A stretch of DNA of 17,875 bases from an uncultured Burkholderiales bacterium (GCA_903871865.1 CAIQIL010000119.1:1-17875); one strand, 5' to 3'. Numbered from the stretch's first letter, positions 1 to 8,082 are shown. Translations and numbers: made by a program. Notes: a model not told the origin generated them from the letters alone.

Positions 1-508
1 GGCCCGGCTGCAGCGGCACGAGGCCGGCGCCCAGACCGACCAGCGATGCGTGGCCGGCCTTGTCGATGAGCACGGTGTGCAGGCCGATGTCCTGGTGGGC
101 CACGCCAGCTTCGTGGGCGTAGGCCAGGCCTTCGAGCAACTCGCAGCTCCAGTTGGCCACTTCCAACGGGGTGGGTGGCGGGCTGGTCTGCAGGCGCTCC
201 AGCAGGGTCATGCCGCCGTTGCGGGCCGCGGTCAGGAAGGGCCAGCCGTCGTGGCTGCCGACTTCCAGCGCTTCGGCCAGGTGGGGGTGTTTGAGGCGGG
301 CCGCCGACAGCACGTCCTGCGTCCACTCCTCCCGCTCGGCCGCGTTGGCGGGCTGGGCGCGGGGCACGCACAGGAGCATGTCCTGCTGGGCGCGCGGATC
401 CCAGGCCAGCCAGGTGCTGGAAGCCATGCTGCGGCCCAGCATCTGTCGCAGCTCGAATCGACCGAACAGGCGAGGTGCGGCGGTGGGAGGGGGCGTGGCG
501 GCGGCCAT
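1..508 (-). CDS. Protein kinase-like protein, N-terminal part, probable pseudokinase (cut by window edge)
   Basis: Partial gene; 169 residues are visible and the 3' end lies outside the window. The layout is that of a Hanks-type Ser/Thr kinase: a first-strand segment FGRFELRQMLGR (15-26), a helix-C-like stretch ending ARLKHPHL (70-77), a hinge region, then AHEAGVAHQDIGLHTVLID (131-149). The catalytic signatures are degraded. The Gly loop after LGR reads SMASSTW instead of GGMGEVY, no VAIK lysine is present (MLLCVPR), HRDxKxxN is HQDxGxxT, and the DFG position reads GLG. I therefore infer a pseudokinase used as a binding or regulatory module; the missing C-terminal part may carry the real activity. 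The ATG at 508 has no good ribosome binding site. An in-frame TTG at 523 has AAGGA six bases upstream and may be the true start. The gene is 183 bp downstream of the addA-like gene on the same strand. Confidence 0.72.
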   Translation of the reverse strand, partial: MAAATPPPTAAPRLFGRFELRQMLGRSMASSTWLAWDPRAQQDMLLCVPRAQPANAAEREEWTQDVLSAARLKHPHLAEALEVGSHDGWPFLTAARNGGMTLLERLQTSPPPTPLEVANWSCELLEGLAYAHEAGVAHQDIGLHTVLIDKAGHASLVGLGAGLVPLQPG

Positions 509-627
509 GGTGGACGGGGGCAAGGCGGGTCCTTGGAGGGAGGGCTGTGTCCCTTTGTTACCAACGATTGCACTACACCCGGCTGTCCGGCAAAACCCCG
601 TAAAGCCAGGGTTTCAGCGCCTTGTTC

Positions 628-659
628 CGCGCCTCGTGAATTTGTCACGGTCTGGCGCG
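628..659 (-). other. Interrupted inverted repeat between the addA-like and kinase-like genes
   Basis: Outer arms CGCGCC (628-633) and GGCGCG (654-659) enclose an inner perfect stem CGTGA/TCACG (635-639 and 645-649) with a five-base loop. It lies just past the addA-like stop and upstream of the kinase-like gene. No T tract follows on the minus strand, so it is at most a weak terminator or an mRNA structure. The rest of 509-691 shows no gene and no clear promoter. Confidence 0.35.
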
Positions 660-666
660 CATCCAA

Positions 667-694
667 GGGCGCTCAGCTCAGCTCAGGGCGCTCA
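667..694. repeat. Short direct repeat GGGCGCTCA flanking tandem GCTCA units
   Basis: GGGCGCTCA occurs at 667-675 and again at 686-694. Between them lie two further GCTCA units (676-680 and 681-685). The second long copy contains the stop codon of the addA-like gene (692-694). This looks like replication slippage; no function is inferred. Confidence 0.5.
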
Positions 695-3600
695 TCCCAT
701 GTCGCCCAACGGCAGCCATTGCCCCTTCCCAGAGATGAAGGCCGCCCTCACCGGCTCGCCCGGCTGCAAGTGGCCGACCGCCGCGATGTAGCGCCGCAGC
801 TGCTGCCGGTATGACAGCAGCGCGTCGGGCTGGGCGTTGAGTTTGTAGTCGATCACCCACCACTCGCGGCCGGCGTCCGTCTGGCGGGCCACCAGGCGGT
901 CCAGGCGCAGGGTCTGCCCCTCGTGGGACAAGGCGACCTCGTTGCCGGCCCACAGCAGGCGCTGCGGGTCCAGCCAGGGCTGGAGTTCGGGCGCGAACAG
1001 GATGGCGCGGGTGCGTGCCTCGGCCTCGCCTTGCCAGTGGGCGGGCAGGCCGACGCTGCGCAGCGCCGACAGCACCGCTTGCTGCACCAGGGCCGCGTTG
1101 CGCGCTGGCACCGGCTGCGTGGTGAGCACTTCCAGCGCGCGGTGCACGGCCTGGCCCAGCAGGCGGGTGTGGGGGTCTGCGGCGTCAGTGGCGTCGGGGT
1201 CGTCCATGGAAACGTCCGCACCCACATTGGCACCCACACCGCTCAAGGGCTTCGCCCGCAAGGCCGGCAGGACGGCCAGCTCGGCCTCTGCCGCAGCCTG
1301 TCCCGCCGCCTGTGCAAGCTGCGCCGCGCCCTGGCCTGTTGTGGCCTCGGTGTGCGAAAGGGGCTCTGGCCGCCAGGCAGCGTCCGGGTGCTCGGCCTGC
1401 GGGTTGATGGCCTCGGACGCCACCAGGCGCTGCCACCAGCTCATCGCCCCCGACGACGACGCCCGGCTGGGCACGCTGCGGCTGAAGACGAGTTGCTCAC
1501 GCGCCCGGGTGAGGGCCACGTAGAGGGCGTTGAGCTCTTCGCGCTGGGCGGCCAGGCGCTCGGCTTCCAGGGATGCGGCCAGGCTGGGCGGCGGGTCGCT
1601 TTCGGCCTGAACGAAGGCCACCCGAGCGGGGTGCGGCGCGTTGTCGGGCCAGTCCACCAGCAGGGCATAGCTGGCGCGCCTCGGCGGCAGCGGGTCGGTG
1701 TCGAGCATGAACACGACCTGGGCCTCCAGGCCCTTGGCGCCGTGGATGGTCAGCAGCTGCACGGCACCGGCCTGGGCGCGTGCGGGCAAGGTCGGCGACT
1801 GCTGGCGCAGCGCGCGGATCCAGCGGTAGGGCGTGGCGTCGCGGCCAGCGTCCATCTCCAGGGTGTGGGCCAGCAAGGCGTCGATGTGCCACAGCGCCTG
1901 GGCACGCTGGCTGGGCGGCACGCAGGCCAGCACGCGCTCGCGCACCTCGCCCTGGGTGACGATGCGCGTGAGCAGGTCGTGCGGGGGCAGTTGCGCGGCC
2001 AGGCCACGCCAGGCCGACAGCAGCTGCGCGGCACGCGACAGCGCAGGTGGCAAGGCCTCGCCCGAAGCGGCCCAGGCCTGCAGGGCGTCCCACCAGGGTG
2101 TGATTTGGGGCTGGCGCTGCTGGGGTGTGTCTGCAGGTGGCAGCGTGGGTGATGCGGGCGTGTGTGATGCGGGATGGGCTGCCCGCGCGGCCAGGGCCAT
2201 CAGACCGACGTCGTCCACGCCGAACACCGGGCTCTTGAGCGCGTGCGCCAGCGCCAGGTTCTGGCGGGGCGACACGAGCGCCTCGACCACGGCGACCAGG
2301 TCGCGCACCTCGGGCGTGTCGATCAAGGGGGTGTTGTCCGGCGCCACGTGGGGCACGCCCAGCGCGTCGAGCGATTCGGCCACCAGGGCCAGCGTCGCCC
2401 GGGTGCGGCTGAGCACGAAAACCTCATCGGCCGGCACGCCTTCGTGGCGCACAACGTGGGCCACGGCCTGGGCCAGCTGCGCCGCTTCCACGGCCTTGAC
2501 GGTGGTGCGGGCTTGCAGGCGCGGGGTGCGCAGGGTGTCGCGCCAGGCGGTGGCATGGGTGCCGTCTTGCGGATCGGCACCGTTGTCATCGGACGGGCTG
2601 TCATCGGCTGCGCTGTCATCGACCATGCTGTCTTTGGACACGCTGGGCAGCACGCGGATGCGCGCGGCCTCCTGCGAGGTCGTGGTGTGCGTGCGGTAGC
2701 CGGGAAAGACGCCCTCGGCGTGGGCCTGGCCCATGACGCGGTTGAGGCAGTCCAGCACGCCAGGGGCGTTGCGGCGGGTGTGGTCGCAGGCCAGCAGGTG
2801 GCCGTCCAGCCCGTCGATGACAAAGGCCTTGGCCGCCTCGAAGACGCGCGGGTCGGCCCGGCGGAAGCGGTAGATGCTTTGCTTGGGATCGCCCACCAGG
2901 AAGACCTGCAAGGGTTCGCGGCCGCTGCCACCACCGCCCGCGCCGGCATAGGCCGACAGCCAGGCGCGCAGGGCTTGCCATTGCAAGGGGCTGGTGTCCT
3001 GGAACTCGTCCATCAGCACCTGGCGCACCTGGCTGTCCAGGCGTTGCTGCACCCAGCCGGCGAGGGCCTCGTCGCTGAGCAAGCGGGCCGCGGCCAGCTC
3101 CAGGTCGGCCATGTCGGCCAGGCCGCGTTCGCGCTTGAAAGCGGCGTACTCGTCCATCATCAGCCGGCTGAGCGTGACCATCTGGCGGTGCAGGACGTGG
3201 GCGTCTTGCTGGGCGCAGGCCTGGCGCAGGTCGTGGAGCCAGGCTTGGGCCCAGGCCAGTTCGGGCGCATCGCCGAGTTGCTTGCGCGCGTCGCCCTTGC
3301 CGTCTTTGGTGAACAGGGCTTGCAGGAGGGCGTCCATGCGCCGCGTCACATCGGTCTCGGCCAGCGCCATTGCCACGGCCTCGCCGGCCTTGGCCGCCTT
3401 GCTGCCCGGCTTGGCCGTGGCCTGGGCACGTGCCAGCGCCCAGAAGCCGTCGTTCACCGATGTGCGGGCCAGCGCCTGGTGAGGGTGGTCCAAGCCTGCC
3501 CACTGTGCGTCCCACTCGGCGGCAGAGGGCACGCTGTCGGCGAGCGCACCGCCCTGCTCTGCCAGGAAGACCTCCAGCCGGTTGTGCAGGGCTTGCAGCA

Positions 3601-4285
3601 ACCAGGCCTGGGTGTTGTGGCGGCCGGCTGCGCGGATGACGGCGTGGAAGGCCAGCCAGGCGTCGTCGAGGGGGTCATCGAGGGAGGCGCCCTGCGGCCC
3701 ATCTGGCTTGGGTGCGGACGCCTCGGGCTGGCGCCCGCCCGCCAGCGCGTCGATGCGGCGCAGGCAACGCGCCCACAGCTCGGGCCAGATGGCTTCGGTG
3801 TCTTCCAGCAATTGCAGCTCGGGCGGCAGGTTCAGCTCGGCCAGCAGGTCCAGCGGCGCGGCCTTGACCAGGCGCGAGAACCAACCGTGGATGGTGTGGA
3901 TTTCCACGCCGCGGCCACCGGCCAGCCACTCGCCATGCAATGCCCCCAGGCGCGGCGAGAGCTCGGCCAGGCGCGCTTCGGGTACGCCGCGCAGGCGCAA
4001 TTCGGTTTCGCGCTGCGTCGGTGTGGCGTGGGCGAAATCGGCCAGCCAGCGGTGCAGGCGCTCGCGCATTTCGCCCGCGGCCTTGCGCGTGAACGTGATG
4101 GCCAGCACCTGCTGCGGCGGCACACCATCGAGCATGGCCCGCAAGATGCGCGACACCAGCATCCACGTCTTGCCTGCGCCAGCGCAGGCTTCCACGACCA
4201 CACTGCGCTGCGGGTCGCAGGCCACCGCGTAGAAGCGGGCGGGGTCCACCCATTGGCCGTCGAGTTGGTAGGCTTCATGGGCCAT
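692..4285 (-). CDS. addA: UvrD-family helicase with C-terminal PD-(D/E)XK nuclease, AddA-like subunit
   Basis: 1197 residues, the usual AddA length. It would be the ATP-driven 3'-5' helicase and one of two nucleases of an AddAB complex that resects double-strand breaks for RecA loading. Visible superfamily 1 motifs are Walker A ACAGAGKT (33-40), motif II DEFQDTS (426-432), then VGDPKQSIYRFRRAD, the late motif LLTIHGAKGLE and motif VI ALYVALTRAREQL. The C-terminus carries the RecB-family nuclease residues: LDRL (D1129) and IDYK (D1146, K1148). The start at 4285 is chosen because AGGAGG lies six bases upstream; a longer frame reaching 4450 only runs into addB. The start overlaps the addB-like stop by 11 bp, so translation is probably coupled. 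An acidic linker near residues 550-570 is encoded by 15-bp repeats. The addA symbol follows the domain order; RecB is the alternative, but no recC or recD is present. Confidence 0.9.
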   Translation of the reverse strand: MAHEAYQLDGQWVDPARFYAVACDPQRSVVVEACAGAGKTWMLVSRILRAMLDGVPPQQVLAITFTRKAAGEMRERLHRWLADFAHATPTQRETELRLRGVPEARLAELSPRLGALHGEWLAGGRGVEIHTIHGWFSRLVKAAPLDLLAELNLPPELQLLEDTEAIWPELWARCLRRIDALAGGRQPEASAPKPDGPQGASLDDPLDDAWLAFHAVIRAAGRHNTQAWLLQALHNRLEVFLAEQGGALADSVPSAAEWDAQWAGLDHPHQALARTSVNDGFWALARAQATAKPGSKAAKAGEAVAMALAETDVTRRMDALLQALFTKDGKGDARKQLGDAPELAWAQAWLHDLRQACAQQDAHVLHRQMVTLSRLMMDEYAAFKRERGLADMADLELAAARLLSDEALAGWVQQRLDSQVRQVLMDEFQDTSPLQWQALRAWLSAYAGAGGGGSGREPLQVFLVGDPKQSIYRFRRADPRVFEAAKAFVIDGLDGHLLACDHTRRNAPGVLDCLNRVMGQAHAEGVFPGYRTHTTTSQEAARIRVLPSVSKDSMVDDSAADDSPSDDNGADPQDGTHATAWRDTLRTPRLQARTTVKAVEAAQLAQAVAHVVRHEGVPADEVFVLSRTRATLALVAESLDALGVPHVAPDNTPLIDTPEVRDLVAVVEALVSPRQNLALAHALKSPVFGVDDVGLMALAARAAHPASHTPASPTLPPADTPQQRQPQITPWWDALQAWAASGEALPPALSRAAQLLSAWRGLAAQLPPHDLLTRIVTQGEVRERVLACVPPSQRAQALWHIDALLAHTLEMDAGRDATPYRWIRALRQQSPTLPARAQAGAVQLLTIHGAKGLEAQVVFMLDTDPLPPRRASYALLVDWPDNAPHPARVAFVQAESDPPPSLAASLEAERLAAQREELNALYVALTRAREQLVFSRSVPSRASSSGAMSWWQRLVASEAINPQAEHPDAAWRPEPLSHTEATTGQGAAQLAQAAGQAAAEAELAVLPALRAKPLSGVGANVGADVSMDDPDATDAADPHTRLLGQAVHRALEVLTTQPVPARNAALVQQAVLSALRSVGLPAHWQGEAEARTRAILFAPELQPWLDPQRLLWAGNEVALSHEGQTLRLDRLVARQTDAGREWWVIDYKLNAQPDALLSYRQQLRRYIAAVGHLQPGEPVRAAFISGKGQWLPLGDMG
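2584..2632. repeat. 15-bp tandem coding repeat inside the addA-like gene
   Basis: TGTCATCG recurs at 2584, 2599 and 2614 with a degenerate fourth copy from 2629, a strict 15-bp period. On the minus strand it encodes five-residue units ending DDS, DDS and DDN in an acidic linker. Because the period is a multiple of three, copy-number change would keep the frame. Confidence 0.7.
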
Positions 4286-7200
4286 CGTGGGCCTCCTCGG
4301 GTGTCCAGTGGTCGCGCCGGCACAGGCCGCGCGCATGGCAGTGGCCGCACACCGGACCTTCGCCCAGGGCCGGCAAGGGGCTGCCTTCTCGCAGGCGCTG
4401 CCAGTCGCTGGCCAGGCCTTGCAGCAGGGCTTCGGCGCTGTCGGCCACATCGGGGTGCTCCAGCATCTTCACGGCCTTGGGGTCCAGGTGGACGTAGCCC
4501 GCGCGGACCTGATCGCCGGTGTGACCCTGTGCATCGGCGCCCAGGGCCGCGTAGAAAGCGAGCTGGGTGTCTTCGCTGCCCGACTGGGCGCGCAGGCGCA
4601 GGTTCTCGGCGTTGCCGGTTTTGTAGTCGAGCACCCAGCGCACTTCGCGCCGGGCCAGGCCATCACCGCTTGGCTCGTGGCGCACGTCGATGCGGTCCAG
4701 CTGCCCGTAGAGCTGCAACGCGCTGCCATCGTGCAAGGCCAAGGCCCGGGTGATGGACTGCTCGGTGGCGCGCACGGCCCAACCGTCGGCCTCGTGCGTG
4801 CGCAACCAGCCCACATAGGCCCGGGCCAGGGCCGGCAAGGCCGCGGCGAAAGGCAGGAAATGGGCGCGCTGGCCTTCGCCACCCATGCCCAGATCGACCG
4901 ACACCTCGCGCGCCACGGTCAGCCACTGGGCCACGTCCTCGTCAGCCTGACTGAAGGCCAGTGTTTGCGAGCGCGCCTCGTGGAAGCGCCTGAGCACCTC
5001 GTGCAGCCAGATGCCGTAGTCGGACGCCTCCAGCCCTTCTTCCAGCTCGTCCGCCTGGCGCAAACCCAGCACCGTGGCGGCAAAGAAGCGGTAGGGACAC
5101 TGGCGCAATTGCTCGTAGCTGGTGGCCGACACCCGCGCCGGCAAACCCACGGGCGCCCCCATCAAACTGGGCGCGGGCATGGCCACGGGCGTGCCCGCCA
5201 CGGCCAGGGCTTCGCGGGGGTCGGTGCCGTGCCGCACGGCGTCGGGGCGGCCCTGTGCCCAGCGGGTCAGCCAGGGGCTGGGCTCCAGCGTCTCGCTGCC
5301 TTGCGCCCGCCGGTGCAGGCAACTCACCCCTGGCTGGGTCAGCAGCAGGCCCAATGCCTCCCACTGGGCTTCGCGCAACTGCACCGCGGTGGACAAACCC
5401 ATGGCCTCGCGCAAGCGCTGGCCCAGCCAGCCCGGGCTGTTGGGCAAAGCGCCCAGCTGGCGCTCGTCGGCACCGGGCATGACCACGGCCGAGAACGGCC
5501 GCAGCACCGCACGTGCCAGGGTCGTGATGACCACATCGGGCGCGCCTTCAGGCGGTGCGGGCCGGAAGGTCACCTCTTCCAGCACCTCGCGGACCCAGCG
5601 CTGCAGCGCGGCGCCATCCATGCGCGTGCGCTGGCACACGGCCAGCCACCCCGACGCAGAGGCCCTGCCCTGCGCAGCCTCTGCCAAAGCATCCCCCGTC
5701 GATGCTGGTGCGGCTTCGAACTCGCCGAGGCGCAGCGCCTCCCAGACCAGCAAGCCGGCCGCGTCTTCGCACAACGACGCCTGGGCGCCACAGGCCGCCA
5801 TGGTCGCGTGCAAGGCCTGCAGCCAGCCCGCCAGGTTGCCGCGGCGGTCGCGCCACATGGCCTGCAAAGGGGCCACAGCCGCCTGCGCCCAGCGCCACAC
5901 GGCCGCACCTTCCACCGGCAGCGAGCGCGCCAGGCCCGAAGGCGCCGCCATGACCGCCCCCAGCCCCCAGGCCTGCACCAGCCCGTGCTGGCGGCACCAG
6001 GCTTCCAGCTGCCCGACGGCATCGTCCAGGTGGGTGTGAGGGCCGCCCTGCGTGGCACCTTGTGCAGCATCCCAGCGCAACCAGCCCGACTTCAACCAGT
6101 CCAACACCTCGTCGGTCGATGCCCGCGGGTTCGATGCCGCCAGCAGGCGCGAACACACGGTGGCCGCGCGCGTCGTGGACAGCCGCCAGCCGGTCTCATC
6201 GGCCAGGGACACGCCCATCTCTTCCAGCAAGGCCCGCGCGTGGCGCACCACGCCGCGGTCCAGCGCGATCAAAGCCACCGGATGCGCTGCGCCGTTCCAG
6301 GCGTTCGCGCGCACCGCGTTGACGGCCTGCAAGGCAGCCGCGGCGGCCTGGCGAGCCTCGTCCAGCGTGTCGGCGCAAGCCAGCAGGGTCACGCTCGGGC
6401 TGGGCGGCTTGCCGGACGAGCGATCAGATGAGCGATCGAACGCGCTGTCCATCAAGTCCCCGTTCACAGCATCGGCCAGGTCATGGCCCCCATCGACGGC
6501 CGGCGCCAACGCAGACGGCCGCGCCACGACCCGCCTCACCGGCTTGCCATGCGCCGCGGCATGGGCCAGCACGGCCAGGGTCAAGGCGCCCTCGCTGCCA
6601 GGCGCCACGGTGTCGCCGGCATTCACCGCCACCCAGGCCGCCGGGCCCGCACGGTCCACCACGCAGTCAAACACCGCGTCCGAGGCAAAGCCCTGTTGCG
6701 CCGATGCGGCCGCCCATTCCAGCGCCCAGGCCAGCAACAAGGCCTCGCGGTGGCCTGGCCCGTGGGACGCACCGCCCTGCCCCTGGGCCTCAGACATCAG
6801 CGCCCGCCAGGCCTCCACCCGCGCCGATCGGGCTTCGGGCGCACAGCCTTGCAAAGCGCGCGTCCAGGCTTGGGCGGCGTCCACCACCTGGTCCAGCGCG
6901 AACTCGAAACCCCGCGGATCGCGCCGGGACCACTGCTTGGCCCAGGCCTGCGCCTGCAGACTGTGGCGTGCGTGCAACCGATCCCACACGCTGTCCAGCG
7001 TCACCGGCCCCGCGAACACCTCGGCCAGGGCCCCGCCCCAGACCGGCGGCGTGTGCGACCAGGCCAGACCGTCGATCAGCCCCGCGATGGTGTCGATGCG
7101 CGGCAACCAGCCGCCCACGGCCTGTGCCCAAGCCTGGCGTGCCTGCGACAGCACCGCGCCCACGGGCAGCACCACACAGGCATCGCGCGCCTCAACGCCC

Positions 7201-7367
7201 TGCCCCTGCAACCAGTCCGACGTTTGCAAAGCCCAATCGCGCCACGCCTGCTGCGGCGCCACACCCGGGGCCCAAACCCAGGGCTGCGTCAAGCCGGGCA
7301 GCAGATTGGCCACATCCCCATGAGAACCTCCGGACACAGGATCGCCCAAGGCGCTGACTATCGGCAT
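4275..7367 (-). CDS. addB: PD-(D/E)XK nuclease family protein, AddB-like subunit with Fe-S cysteines
   Basis: 1030 residues from the ATG at 7367. It is the partner of the downstream AddA-like helicase-nuclease. The N-terminal two thirds resembles an inactivated helicase fold without a clear Walker A; VVMPGADERQLGALPN is a recognisable AddB-type segment. The C-terminal nuclease has GQLDRID (D891) and VLDYKTG (D914, K916). It is bracketed by the four cysteines expected for the AddB iron-sulfur staple: C757 in RQCPYRFF, and C1007, C1010 and C1016 as Cx2Cx5C near the end. By analogy with AddAB, this nuclease would cut the second strand. An alternative GTG start at 7313 has GGAGG about 12 bases upstream and would give 1012 residues. 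A linker holds a duplicated DRSS unit. The gene is divergent from trxA. The family call is strong; the N-terminal start is uncertain. Confidence 0.88.
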   Translation of the reverse strand: MPIVSALGDPVSGGSHGDVANLLPGLTQPWVWAPGVAPQQAWRDWALQTSDWLQGQGVEARDACVVLPVGAVLSQARQAWAQAVGGWLPRIDTIAGLIDGLAWSHTPPVWGGALAEVFAGPVTLDSVWDRLHARHSLQAQAWAKQWSRRDPRGFEFALDQVVDAAQAWTRALQGCAPEARSARVEAWRALMSEAQGQGGASHGPGHREALLLAWALEWAAASAQQGFASDAVFDCVVDRAGPAAWVAVNAGDTVAPGSEGALTLAVLAHAAAHGKPVRRVVARPSALAPAVDGGHDLADAVNGDLMDSAFDRSSDRSSGKPPSPSVTLLACADTLDEARQAAAAALQAVNAVRANAWNGAAHPVALIALDRGVVRHARALLEEMGVSLADETGWRLSTTRAATVCSRLLAASNPRASTDEVLDWLKSGWLRWDAAQGATQGGPHTHLDDAVGQLEAWCRQHGLVQAWGLGAVMAAPSGLARSLPVEGAAVWRWAQAAVAPLQAMWRDRRGNLAGWLQALHATMAACGAQASLCEDAAGLLVWEALRLGEFEAAPASTGDALAEAAQGRASASGWLAVCQRTRMDGAALQRWVREVLEEVTFRPAPPEGAPDVVITTLARAVLRPFSAVVMPGADERQLGALPNSPGWLGQRLREAMGLSTAVQLREAQWEALGLLLTQPGVSCLHRRAQGSETLEPSPWLTRWAQGRPDAVRHGTDPREALAVAGTPVAMPAPSLMGAPVGLPARVSATSYEQLRQCPYRFFAATVLGLRQADELEEGLEASDYGIWLHEVLRRFHEARSQTLAFSQADEDVAQWLTVAREVSVDLGMGGEGQRAHFLPFAAALPALARAYVGWLRTHEADGWAVRATEQSITRALALHDGSALQLYGQLDRIDVRHEPSGDGLARREVRWVLDYKTGNAENLRLRAQSGSEDTQLAFYAALGADAQGHTGDQVRAGYVHLDPKAVKMLEHPDVADSAEALLQGLASDWQRLREGSPLPALGEGPVCGHCHARGLCRRDHWTPEEAHDGP
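6415..6438. repeat. 12-bp tandem duplication in the addB-like gene
   Basis: GACGAGCGATCA (6415-6426) and GATGAGCGATCG (6427-6438) match at 10 of 12 positions and encode DRSS twice, in a low-complexity linker. It is a minor slippage product that keeps the frame. Confidence 0.6.
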
Positions 7368-7488
7368 GATTGAGTTTGATGATTTCCGGCTGGCCTGAGC
7401 GCCCGCACCTTCTGTGTCAGAATCACGACAACCTGGCTGGCGTGGTTCCGCAATCCCTGGATTCCCCAGCCCTCACGAGGACAGTTTC
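7368..7488. promoter_or_regulatory. Divergent promoter region between addBA and trxA
   Basis: This 121-bp region must hold the start signals for trxA (plus) and probably addBA (minus). The best trxA -10 candidate is CAGAAT at 7418-7423, without a convincing -35 element. No clear addB promoter was found. The trxA start is marked by GAGG eight bases before the ATG at 7489. Confidence 0.35.
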
Positions 7489-7818
7489 ATGAGCAGCGAC
7501 CTGATCAAACACATCACCGATGCATCTTTCGATGCCGACGTCCTGAAGGCCACACAGCCGGTGCTGGTGGATTATTGGGCCGAATGGTGCGGCCCTTGCA
7601 AAATGATCGCCCCGATTCTCGACGAAGTGGCCAAGGACTACGACGGCCGCCTGAACGTCGCCAAGATGAACGTGGACCAGAACCGCGAAGTCCCGGCCAA
7701 GTTCGGCATCCGTGGCATCCCCACGCTGATGATCTTCAAGGGCGGCCAACTGGCGGCCACCAAGGTCGGCGCGCTGTCCAAGGCCCAACTCACGGCCTTC
7801 GTCAACGAGAACCTCTGA
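7489..7818 (+). CDS. trxA: Thioredoxin 1
   Basis: 109 residues, the standard thioredoxin length. It is a cytoplasmic dithiol reductant that passes electrons from thioredoxin reductase to ribonucleotide reductase, methionine sulfoxide reductase and other targets. The active site WCGPCK has C34 and C37, within a [19 protein letters not shown] stretch typical of TrxA. The cis-proline is P78 in RGIPTLMIF. The start at 7489 is chosen over earlier in-frame codons because GAGG lies eight bases upstream and because family members begin at this point. The gene is followed by a hairpin at 7830 and then rho, as in the trxA-rho neighbourhood of many proteobacteria, and is divergent from addBA. It is probably monocistronic. 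Confidence 0.97.
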   Translation: MSSDLIKHITDASFDADVLKATQPVLVDYWAEWCGPCKMIAPILDEVAKDYDGRLNVAKMNVDQNREVPAKFGIRGIPTLMIFKGGQLAATKVGALSKAQLTAFVNENL

Positions 7819-7829
7819 CCCATCCCCTC

Positions 7830-7860
7830 AGGTCGCACGACGGACATCCGTGTGCGACCT
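7830..7860 (+). terminator. Hairpin after trxA, candidate terminator
   Basis: Perfect 9-bp arms AGGTCGCAC (7830-7838) and GTGCGACCT (7852-7860) enclose a small inner stem CGGA/TCCG. It begins 12 bp after the trxA stop. The following bases (GAGCGCCTCCTT) are only weakly T-rich, so it may be an imperfect intrinsic terminator or a 3'-end stabilising structure. Confidence 0.55.
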
Positions 7861-7929
7861 GAGCGCCTCCTTGCCACGCAGCGTCAACCGCTGTCGCAAA
7901 CAGGCCCAAATCAGGCCCACAAACAGGCC

Positions 7930-7935
7930 TATAAT
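7930..7935 (+). promoter_or_regulatory. Probable rho promoter -10 element
   Basis: An exact TATAAT in a GC-rich intergenic region, in the right orientation for rho. No good -35 hexamer is found at 16-18 bp upstream. Transcription from about 7942 would give a leader of roughly 195 nt before the rho start codon. Confidence 0.6.
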
Positions 7936-8016
7936 GATTTTCGTGGTGGCTGCCGTCGGTTGACGTCGCCACACGCTCGCACCGATCTGGCGTGTCTGCC
8001 AGAACGCGCAGGCTCG

Positions 8017-8082
8017 ATGACCTGCTTCGCTGCAGGTTTCGCTCCCCCACCCCCTTTGCCCACGACTATCCTGTCTGCCTGA
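8017..8082 (+). other. Candidate leader peptide ORF upstream of rho (21 codons, PPPPLP)
   Basis: An ATG-to-TGA reading frame of 21 residues lies wholly within the predicted rho leader. Codons 10-15 encode PPPPLP, a sequence class that slows ribosomes without EF-P. A weak AGG lies five bases before the ATG. Codons 2-7 coincide with a hairpin at 8020-8037. E. coli also has a short leader ORF (rhoL) before rho, but no sequence similarity is claimed. Translation is unproven and the frame could be chance. Confidence 0.3.
8020..8075 (+). promoter_or_regulatory. rho leader hairpin plus C-rich tract, candidate Rho autoregulatory element
   Basis: A perfect 6-bp stem ACCTGC (8020-8025) and GCAGGT (8032-8037) with loop TTCGCT is followed by a C-rich, G-poor stretch of about 38 bases containing CCCCCACCCCC. 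C-rich, G-poor RNA is what Rho binds. Rho is known to terminate within its own leader in enterobacteria, so this is a plausible rut-like site. Confidence 0.4.

Noticed and set aside
923..2152. 409-residue plus-strand frame opposite the addA-like gene
   Set aside because: Antisense shadow of the C-terminal helicase and nuclease domains, with no domain or start signal.
4286..4450. 55-codon N-terminal extension of the addA-like gene
   Set aside because: The extension overlaps the coding end of the addB-like gene in another frame and lacks a ribosome binding site, whereas 4285 has AGGAGG at ideal spacing.
2174..4753. 859-residue open frame on the plus strand opposite the addA-like gene
   Set aside because: It is a high-GC antisense shadow: low-complexity Gly/Arg/His-rich text with no recognisable domain, while the opposite strand has complete helicase motifs.
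4287..6431. 714-residue plus-strand frame opposite the addB-like gene
   Set aside because: Same shadow pattern; the minus strand shows nuclease and Fe-S motifs.
7852..8082. 76-codon frame across the trxA-rho gap
   Set aside because: It runs through the trxA hairpin and the rho -10 box, so only its last 21 codons could be in the rho transcript; these are listed separately as a candidate leader ORF.
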